From positions 16,660,436 through 16,724,435 of the forward strand of contig CM034410.1 of the NCBI GenBank assembly GCA_019925095.2: 64,000 nucleotides of DNA. Reading direction: 5' to 3'. A program made the translations under genes and the position numbers. The DNA is from Dendrolimus kikuchii (taxonomy: Eukaryota; Arthropoda; Insecta; Lepidoptera; Lasiocampidae). A model generated the notes under the pieces. The model made no database searches. It was not told where the DNA came from and saw nothing but the letters and a program-made list of their open reading frames with translations. Below are positions 60,701 to 64,000 of the stretch, piece by piece (position 1 is the first letter of the stretch; each line of letters opens with the position of its first letter).

Positions 60701-62102
60701 GCTTGTGGTCTATCACTTTAGTGGCCCAACATTCGGACTTTTGAAATATCATACATACATACATACATAACTTCACGCCAGTTCCCTTGCGGGGTAGGCA
60801 CGGACAACAGAGCGCCATTTAGGCCCATTCTTACACACCTCACTTGCTTCTTTGACATTCATAACTCTTGTCATGCACACTCGTCTGTTCTTAAGGCTCC
60901 TGACATCACCCTCCGCTAGTACACGATCAATTTGATCATGGAAGGTGTGTCGTGGCCTTGAAATATCATGTTAAGTATAAATAATTTTAAATACTGTTTA
61001 ACCCTTCCGACTTCCAAAAGCCGCAAGACTAACACTGTCACTATCTTGTAATATACCAAGAAAATATACCCATTTCATACAAATCATACAAGATCGCCCG
61101 TTCCAAAATCAAAGGGCGCGGGCTCCAAACCTGGCCTACTTAGGGCTTTTTCTGACTTAATCTGCATATTGTTATAATTACCACGTGCTAACAACGTTGA
61201 GGGAAAACATCGTGATGCAACCTGCACATCGAGATACCGATGTACCGAACTAGACTTCAAATTCCCGCGAGATGACACAAATTATCACAACATTAAAAAA
61301 ATGCAAGCTGTCATTTTAGTGAAAACAACTACAAATCACTCCCGGGAATATTCCCGCGGGAATGCTGGCATAGAAAAATCACACATTTATTATTGTACAT
61401 AAAATGCAAAAGTGGATGGATGCAGAAGTCGTGGAAGGCCACGACACACCTTCCATGATCAAATTGATCGTGTACTAGCAGAAGGTGATGTCAGGAGCCT
61501 TAAGAACAGACGAGCTTGCATGACAAGAGTTATGAATGTCAAAGAGGCAAGTGAGGTGTGTAAGAATAAGCCTAAATGGCGCTCTGTTGTTCGTGCCTAC
61601 CCCGCAAGGGAACTGGCGTGAAGTTATGTATGTATGTATGTATGTAAAATTCGATCAGTGAAAAAATGACATTGGAATTTTTTCTTTTTTTTAATCTGGC
61701 CACTTTAAATCGTTCCCAGAAAAATTCCCGCGGGTTTCCCAGGATAAATAGTAGCGAAGATTTGCAGTCTAAGAATTGCTGTCGATCAGCGAAGATCGCA
61801 AATGCAAAAAATTGTATCGTGTTTTCGTTCGTTTATATAGTCTATTCTAGTTGTTTTTTTTTTTGATAGCTTCAATATACAGACACGCCATGTTTAGAAT
61901 TTCATATTATAGATTACTCTGTGTTTTGTGAGGTGTTAGAAGTTCAGTTGTATTCATCTATTGTTGTCGGTCAGAGCCTCGGGCCGGTGGTGTGCAAGTT
62001 CTGCCGCTGCCGCTTCAGGATCCAGTGCCGGCTGCGGCGCCACCTCCACCAGCACTACAACCTGTACAAGTGCCTCCGGTGCAACCTCGTATGCAATCTC
62101 GA
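39614..62102 (+). CDS. ZAD-C2H2 zinc-finger gene 3, 5' part (runs off the right edge)
   Basis: Plus-strand exons 39614-39721, 40615-40746, 41675-42167, 42722-42948 and 61975-62102 join in frame to 362 codons plus two bases. ZAD with C7, C10, C48, C51 (MADLKMCRVCLRKDVK; YFCFECAAML). A 165-residue acidic linker ends KKKRVR. Finger 1 is at C297, C300, H313, H318; finger 2 and half of finger 3 are in the last exon (KFCRCRFRIQCRLRRHLHQH; YKCLRC). An upstream in-frame ATG at 39584 would add ten residues; the 39614 start is preferred because the paralogue begins MSDLKIC. Exons 1, 2 and 5 have exactly the lengths found in gene 2. A 19-kb intron (42949-61974) holds another gene on the opposite strand plus many repeats. 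Likely a nuclear DNA-binding protein; target unknown. Confidence 0.8.
39919..40200 (+). mobile_element. LTR-like repeat, second type, copy 2
   Basis: TGAAGTCTAGTCATCGCAGT to TCTTGCTGCTACA, so TG…CA bounded, with AATAAATAA inside. It lies in intron 1 of ZAD gene 3. Confidence 0.5.
40615..40746 (+). CDS. ZAD gene 3 exon 2
   Basis: 44 codons, IVDEDKLPRYFCFECAAMLH onward. TTTTCAG acceptor and GTGAGT donor. Confidence 0.9.
41074..41246. mobile_element. Fold-back MITE, 173 bp
   Basis: Two inverted arms of about 72 bp (ATAATAAAACTATGTTTTAA… and the inverse) surround about 28 bp. It lies in intron 2 of ZAD gene 3. Lone arms occur at 43125-43190 and 58108-58180. Confidence 0.8.
41675..42167 (+). CDS. 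ZAD gene 3 exon 3 (acidic linker)
   Basis: 493 nt. It shares VNERVKTITVKKRTEL with gene 1, then an Asp-rich stretch and a basic end (VKNTAKKKRVRG). The donor is GTAAGC in phase 1, as in gene 1. Confidence 0.85.
42722..42948 (+). CDS. ZAD gene 3 exon 4, finger 1
   Basis: 227 nt, abruptly GC-rich. LSEEEAWQEFERRAASPKYA precedes finger HRCAHCYKGFSQEDMLLRH. ATTACAG acceptor, GAG|GTACCA donor. Confidence 0.9.
43125..43190 (-). mobile_element. Single arm of the fold-back MITE
   Basis: TACCGCGCTTCAAATCGTTG then AAACGTAGTTTTATTATA; the partner arm is missing. Confidence 0.6.
43191..43986. other. Gene-free intron stretch
   Basis: No gene or clear repeat was recognised apart from a T-run at 43378-43392. 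Confidence 0.3.
43987..44490 (-). mobile_element. Jockey-type LINE reverse-transcriptase C-terminus
   Basis: Open frame of 167 codons with WLLGRNSKLSIDNKLLIYNM, VLKPIWTYGIQIWGSAS, IQRLQNVILRTISGVPWYIR and HLGVKTTKEEI, the usual C-terminal RT motifs of Jockey elements. The catalytic RT core and endonuclease are absent: a 5'-truncated copy, still open. Confidence 0.8.
45020..45250 (-). repeat. Family D repeat, copy 4
   Basis: Reverse orientation, CTTGGCAACTAGGCCTTTAA to TTAACACATTTTTAGAAAAT. Confidence 0.6.
45390..46020 (+). mobile_element. SINE tail split by an RTE-like insertion
   Basis: GGGATCGGCCCCAGAGTAGT…CTTAATTTGGGGAT stops at 45455 and ATGAGTGTGTTTGTCTGCCG resumes at about 45990, as in the uninterrupted SINE at 23413-23660. 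Confidence 0.7.
45456..45986 (+). mobile_element. RTE-like LINE tail, copy 7 (nested in a SINE)
   Basis: Open from SQKAQLAVHNAVLVPTLAYG through GVKVRKGMLRWFGHVERM to YPARELA-stop, then (TATG)n. The best preserved reading frame of the family here, though it lacks a few residues (MHDER). Confidence 0.8.
46205..46480 (+). mobile_element. LINE 3' end, other family
   Basis: One frame reads IVPIVVSVNGLIAKSLHRHL then ERLSLG; another reads QKAALLDTARIVRRFLSLEP. Together they look like a known LINE ORF2 C-terminus with a frameshift. Family not named. Confidence 0.55.
46481..47290. other. Gene-free intron stretch with a GC-rich block
   Basis: 46960-47240 is GC-rich (GGGGGCGGGGCGTCCCCCCT) and holds a short open frame without recognisable motifs. 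Nothing else was recognised. Confidence 0.3.
47300..47885 (+). repeat. Long repeat ending in a family A-type tail
   Basis: A unique-looking GC-rich body ends in GGCGTTGCAAACGCACATAG … TTGGGCCGTCTGCCTGTTTG, the same tail order as family A. Confidence 0.5.
48018..48298 (+). mobile_element. RTE-like LINE tail, copy 8
   Basis: MHDERMTKQIYNAKVDRCRS to YPARELA-stop and (TATG)n. It ends about 170 bp short of the secreted-protein gene's stop codon. Confidence 0.75.
48466..48471 (-). terminator. AATAAA overlapping the stop codon of the secreted-protein gene
   Basis: The last Lys codon and the TAA stop read AAATAAA. If used as poly(A) signal it would leave almost no 3' UTR; another signal downstream cannot be excluded. 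Confidence 0.35.
48467..52086 (-). CDS. Secreted glycine-rich protein, 3 exons, nested in ZAD gene 3
   Basis: Minus-strand exons 52075-52086 (12 nt, MAPK), 51100-51142 (43 nt) and 48467-48927 (461 nt) join in frame to 171 aa. Residues 1-17 or so (MAPKTSVLLLLVVVVSC) form a clear signal peptide, so the product is exported. The mature part starts near CKPFGWGTGFSYQGKLGSYS. It is rich in Gly, Ala, Ser, Asn and Asp with alternating polar and small residues (GTIGFKDGKLGGRANGHAEG), and ends in an acidic, helix-prone stretch (KMDAEEIADLNKLNHLN). No Cys pairs beyond the N-terminus. Composition is like insect glycine-rich defence proteins or cocoon/cuticle components, but I recognise no family. A TATA box lies 60-68 bp upstream of the ATG. 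The last exon is very GC-rich. Splice sites: GTAAGC, GTGAGT donors; TTTCAG acceptors. Confidence 0.75.
48968..49103. mobile_element. 136-bp MITE beside a splice acceptor
   Basis: Perfect 21-bp inverted ends (CCGCAAGAGTTAACTTGAGA + C). The interior is GC-rich. It lies 40 bp upstream of exon 3 of the secreted-protein gene, in intron 2. Confidence 0.75.
49345..49660 (-). repeat. Family A, copy 13 (full length)
   Basis: T-run, TTGCAAGAGATCAGCAGACA to TCTCCGATCCTGCACGG. Confidence 0.8.
49800..50260 (+). repeat. Unclassified repeat
   Basis: GC-rich, non-coding. Its first part (CCACACTCTCACATAATGTG) is shared with 2430-2480. Confidence 0.4.
50262..50577 (-). repeat. Family A, copy 14 (full length)
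   Basis: T-run, TTGCAGGAGATCAGCAGACA to TCTCCGTTCCTGCACGG. Confidence 0.8.
50585..50745 (+). repeat. Short repeat with a family A-type tail
   Basis: GGAGCGTGGCCTTTGCCAAG … GGCGTTGCAAAAGTCCATAG ACAACGGTA. Confidence 0.4.
51297..51546 (+). mobile_element. RTE-like LINE tail, copy 9
   Basis: DGCRSRGRPRHTFHDQIDRV to YPARELA-stop and TATGTATG. Lies in intron 1 of the secreted-protein gene. Confidence 0.75.
51707..52033 (-). repeat. Family A, copy 15 (full length)
   Basis: About 22 T then ATTGCAGGAGATCAGCAGAC to TTCCTGCACGGAT. Its end is only ~40 bp from the 12-nt first coding exon of the secreted-protein gene. Confidence 0.85.
52146..52154 (-). promoter_or_regulatory. TATA box of the secreted-protein gene
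   Basis: TATATAAAG on the minus strand. With the usual spacing, transcription would begin near 52122-52126, about 38 nt before the ATG at 52086. Confidence 0.55.
52332..52902 (+). mobile_element. ~570-bp Helitron subfamily, copy 3
   Basis: 5' TCTAATATATAAAATTCTCG; 3' GGCAGGACAACGTCTGCCGG then GGTCGCTAG. Intact ends, inserted between T-rich flanks. It lies 0.2 kb upstream of the secreted-protein gene's TATA box. Confidence 0.8.
52903..53335. other. Gene-free intron stretch
   Basis: AT-rich. Nothing was recognised. Confidence 0.3.
53340..53950 (+). mobile_element. CR1/L2-like LINE RT C-terminus, frameshifted
   Basis: SYIESVAQLAAKKLCVLSKV … VRCCMEYCSHLWDGSAKYQF … HRRRVASL is followed, after a T-run at about 53693, by another frame with TTRRSGLRLRFRVETLPVRT and ELWNALAESVFPEKYNPG. 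Related fragments are at 1-180 and 29735-29885. Confidence 0.7.
54059..54340 (+). repeat. Family A, copy 16
   Basis: CCGTGCAGGAACGGAGAAAG to CTGATCTCCTGCAATAAAAA, with small internal deletions. Confidence 0.8.
54341..54813. other. Gene-free intron stretch
   Basis: AT-rich; AAAAGTATTTTGAC occurs twice (54609 and 54784). Nothing else was recognised. Confidence 0.3.
54814..55135 (+). repeat. Family A, copy 17 (full length)
   Basis: CCGTGCAGGAACGGAGAAAG to CTCCTGCAATAAAAAAAAAA; A-tail of about 24. Confidence 0.85.
55398..55748 (-). mobile_element. RTE-like LINE tail, copy 10
   Basis: (CATA)n then the reverse of YPARELA back to VGLKESVGVKVRKGMLRWFG, with a deletion around HVERM. Confidence 0.75.
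55867..56178 (+). repeat. Family A, copy 18
   Basis: CCGTGCAGGAACGGAGAAAG to TGCTGAACTCTGCAATAAAA. A further 40-bp fragment lies at 56337-56380. Confidence 0.8.
56400..56990. other. Gene-free intron stretch
   Basis: A short minus open frame at 56713-56979 has no family motif. Nothing is supported here. Confidence 0.3.
57004..57708. mobile_element. hAT-type non-autonomous transposon with 8-bp TSD
   Basis: TGCCTAGG lies at 56996-57003 and again at 57709-57716. The ends are CAGGGGCGGATTTAG and, inverted, CAGTGATGGATTTGCC. CAG…CTG ends with an 8-bp duplication fit the hAT superfamily. It contains a nested RTE-like insertion. Confidence 0.75.
57068..57464 (-). mobile_element. RTE-like LINE tail, copy 11 (nested, with TSD)
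   Basis: Lies inside the hAT element. ACCGATAAATC occurs on both sides (57059 and 57464 onward), an 11-bp duplication. It encodes VRNTRVRKRVGLKESVGVKV onward. Confidence 0.8.
58108..58180 (+). mobile_element. Single arm of the fold-back MITE
   Basis: AAAACTACGTTTTAACGGTT … TTTTATTTGATTTTGGTTTT, like the left arm at 41074; no partner arm. Confidence 0.65.
58181..59600. other. Gene-free intron stretch
   Basis: Contains family A-like tail fragments (58430-58500, 58830-58980) and the GGTCATAC repeat (58685-58780). No gene is supported. Confidence 0.3.
59604..59957 (-). mobile_element. RTE-like LINE tail, copy 12, with fold-back 5' end
   Basis: Ordinary tail on the minus strand. Its 5' end stops in a perfect 13-nt inverted repeat (CTCTCTTTCTTAC, loop TTCG, GTAAGAAAGAGAG at 59928-59957). 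Confidence 0.8.
60060..60480. other. Gene-free intron stretch
   Basis: AATACAAATACAATACAAAA and CTTTATTACATAGCC are reminiscent of a LINE 3' UTR, but no coding part was seen. Confidence 0.25.
60480..60735 (-). mobile_element. BovB/RTE-like LINE fragment, second family
   Basis: Minus-strand frame reads KVRNENIRGSLNVAAVTEKL, then RGRRLR-stop-YGHVMRRDETHVTKNV. It resembles RTE-type RT tails and is distinct from the abundant family in this window. Confidence 0.6.
60748..60958 (-). mobile_element. RTE-like LINE tail, copy 13
   Basis: (CATA)n to GGAAGGTGTGTCGTGGCC, cut within the GRPR region. Confidence 0.7.
61115..61265 (-). repeat. SINE-like repeat
   Basis: Contains ACAACGTTGAGGGAAAACAT CGTGATGCAACCTGCACAT, a block typical of lepidopteran SINEs (from memory). 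Confidence 0.45.
61404..61645 (+). mobile_element. RTE-like LINE tail, copy 14
   Basis: DGCRSRGRPRHTFHDQIDRV to YPARELA-stop, then TATG repeats. About 330 bp upstream of ZAD gene 3 exon 5. Confidence 0.75.
61975..62102 (+). CDS. ZAD gene 3 exon 5, fingers 2 and 3a
   Basis: 128 nt with C-x2-C…H-x3-H and a second C-x2-C cut by the GA|GTAAGT donor, exactly as in gene 2 exon 5. It matches gene 2 rather than any element nearby, which is why it is placed 19 kb downstream. Confidence 0.8.
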
Positions 62103-62584
62103 GTAAGTACTCATTGAGCTCAGAAACTGGTGGCCGCAATAATTAGTGGTTAAGGAAGGCGACGGAGAAAGAAATACTGCCCCTGTCTACCCCTAAGAAA
62201 TTGGGACGGCTAAACCCAGCAGTGGGACAATGGTATGTTTGTTTGTTGTTCACGGCCTAGAGATTGACTCTCTACCAGGACGCTCCCATGATCACACGAC
62301 ACGCCTAACATAGCGTGTGGCCATAGGAGTCTCGCATGATCTGACCTTCTGACCTATAATCCTGGGTAACGCTGAAGCTGCATCCTGGATTCAGGCCATC
62401 CTCTGGTCGGCGCCCAACTGGGGGCGCTGAAGTGACATGCATGCATATATTATATTTTAGTTAAAGATATCTGAAACTTGCCAATCCGCCTTGGAGTCTT
62501 GTGGGAGGGAAGGTGGCTCGGGCCCACCAGTGGAGCTAGTGTGGTCTGATATAATTTAAATGTACCTTCATATTTATCATCTTT
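62103..62584. other. Intron of ZAD gene 3, nothing coding
   Basis: The phrase GGACGGCTAAACCCAGCAGT GGGACAATGG at 62202-62231 looks like LINE 3' UTR debris. No exon was found. Confidence 0.3.
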
Positions 62585-62898
62585 ATCCGTGCAGGAAGGG
62601 CGTAAAAATACTAATTCCTGCGGCTGGAAGGCCTGTCGTAAGAAGCGACAAAACAACCCATAGCTAGGTGGTGGGGTATGTGTCCGTCTGCATGGCTACC
62701 ACCCCTGGTCTAGAGTATGCCGCCATAATAACCTTGATTTGTGTTCCGGCATTAGTGGCCAGGTTCCAGCCCCATCTACGAGTCCGGCAGCGCATTGGTA
62801 GCACCTTTAGTGTTATAAATTATTATAGGCGACGGTAACCGCTTTCCATCACAGTTGGGCCATCAGCCTGTCTGCTGTACTCCAGCAATAAAATAATC
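62585..62898 (+). repeat. Family A, copy 19 (diverged)
   Basis: CCGTGCAGGAAGGGCG to TCTGCTGTACTCCAGCAATA AAATAA; an older copy judging by substitutions. Confidence 0.7.
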
Positions 62899-62984
62899 TA
62901 ATAATGTTGACTACAATTGTTTGTGAATTATTTGACTTTAATTTCATTTTATTTTTTAATGGCGAAACTTCAATTTGGTTTAAA

Positions 62985-63215
62985 TCTTATACTTAAGCGA
63001 CTACACGACTTCGTCAGCGTGGAATTTGCTTTCAAAACCCTCCGATTTTGGAACATTCTTCATTGGTGCTTCGCTCCTATTGGTCTTAGCTGGATGATAT
63101 ATAGCCTATAGCCTTCCTCAATAAATGGGCTATTCAACACTGAAAGAATTTTTCAACTCAGACCAGTAGTTCCTGAGATTAGCGCGTTCAATCAAACAAT
63201 ATATTAGTATATTTG
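62985..63215 (-). mobile_element. Degraded Helitron-like element
   Basis: CGACTTCGTCAGCGTGGAAT … ACTCAGACCAGTAGTTCCTG matches 13065-13250; ends lost. Confidence 0.5.
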
Positions 63216-63424
63216 GCTACAACACTAATACTTACATTTTAAATATCGCGATATCTTTTGAATGAAACGTCCGAATTAAATAATTCAAAAAGTTCTAGAA
63301 AGGTATTGAATTCGTCTTGAACGCAGCGCACGCGGTGTAAGGATTTTTTCGGGTCATTTTTTTACACCTTGGGTTACATTATTGGACTTTTAGTAAGGAT
63401 CCTTAATTTTTTTGAAAATATAAT

Positions 63425-63606
63425 ATAGCCTACAACCTTCCTCGATAAATGTTCTTTCAGTGTTGTATAGCCCATTTGTCGAGGAAGGCTATAGGCTATA
63501 TATCATCACGCTAAGACCAATAGGAGCGGAGCACCATTGAAGAATGTTTCAAAATCGGGGGGTTTTTCCACTATTCCACGCGGACGAAGTTGCGGGCAGA
63601 AGCTAG
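63425..63606 (+). mobile_element. Helitron-like 3' part with internal inversion
   Basis: Ends CGGACGAAGTTGCGGGCAGA AGCTAG. Its start (TATAGCCTACAACCTTCCTCG) is the inverse of a segment 55 bp further on. Confidence 0.55.
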
Positions 63607-63751
63607 TTAAATTAAAATTTCAATTAATAATTCTCTTTATGTAAATTTAACCCGTAAAGTACGATCTATTATTGGCTTATGTCCTGTTTAAAGTATATCG
63701 TTTATGGATGTATTGTGTAAAAGCTGTCTGATCTTTGTTAAATAAATGAAG

Positions 63752-64000
63752 GTCTCTTTTTTTTATTGCAGGAGATCAGCAGACAGGCAGACGGCCCACT
63801 TGATAGAAAGCGGTTACCATCGCCTATGGACATTTGCAACACCAAAGTTGCTACAAATGCGCTGCTGCTCTCTTAAGGGAGACTGGAACCTGGTCACTAA
63901 TGCCGGAACACAACTCAAGGTTGTTATAGCGACATACTTTAGACCAGGGGTGGTAGCCATCCAGTCGGGCAAATGCCCTACCACCTGGCAAACCTGGCAC
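63752..64000 (-). repeat. Family A, copy 20, cut by the window edge
   Basis: T-run, TTGCAGGAGATCAGCAGACA onward to CCCTACCACCTGGC. Confidence 0.8.

Overview
The window looks like nuclear DNA of an insect, most likely a moth or butterfly (Lepidoptera). The evidence is AT-rich DNA with short exons spread over long introns, GT-AG splice sites, ZAD-type C2H2 zinc-finger genes (an arthropod-expanded class), and repeats of lepidopteran style: small Helitrons, tRNA-derived SINEs, 5'-truncated RTE-like LINEs with a short (TATG)n tail, mariner and hAT remnants. No prokaryotic features, CRISPR arrays, rRNA genes or intact tRNA genes were seen.

Five host genes can be assembled by splicing. (1) A ZAD zinc-finger gene on the minus strand at 3377-6709 is partial: the second ZAD half and the acidic linker are present, but the first ZAD Cys pair is degenerate and the finger exons would lie left of the window. 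(2) A small THAP-domain gene on the minus strand at 7782-8994 is complete, with 3 exons and 130 aa. (3) A ZAD-C2H2 gene on the minus strand at 10910-37860 can be read from ATG to stop through 14 exons (639 aa, ten fingers). (4) A third ZAD-C2H2 gene on the plus strand starts at 39614, head-to-head with (3), and runs off the right edge. Its exons match those of (3) in phase, and four of the five comparable ones match in order and near-length. (5) A three-exon gene on the minus strand at 48467-52086 encodes a secreted glycine-rich protein of 171 aa. It lies inside the 19-kb intron between the first and second finger exons of (4). I do not recognise its family.

The rest is mainly transposable-element debris. 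The commonest is a ~315-bp poly-A retroposon called 'family A' here (about 20 copies). There are 14 truncated RTE-like LINE tails, about a dozen Helitron-like elements (a ~570-bp subfamily has hairpin + CTAG 3' ends), tRNA-derived SINEs interrupted by later insertions, a near full-length dead mariner, several TIR elements/MITEs, and LTR-like repeats. Target-site duplications or nesting allow some insertions to be ordered.

The three ZAD genes look like duplicates: exons 1 and 2 have identical lengths (108 and 132 nt) where intact. If they work as their families do, products (1)-(4) are nuclear DNA-binding proteins that probably dimerise through ZAD or bind DNA through THAP or C2H2 modules. Product (5) would be exported. 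Exon boundaries are read by eye from splice consensus, phase and paralogue comparison; no transcript data were available.
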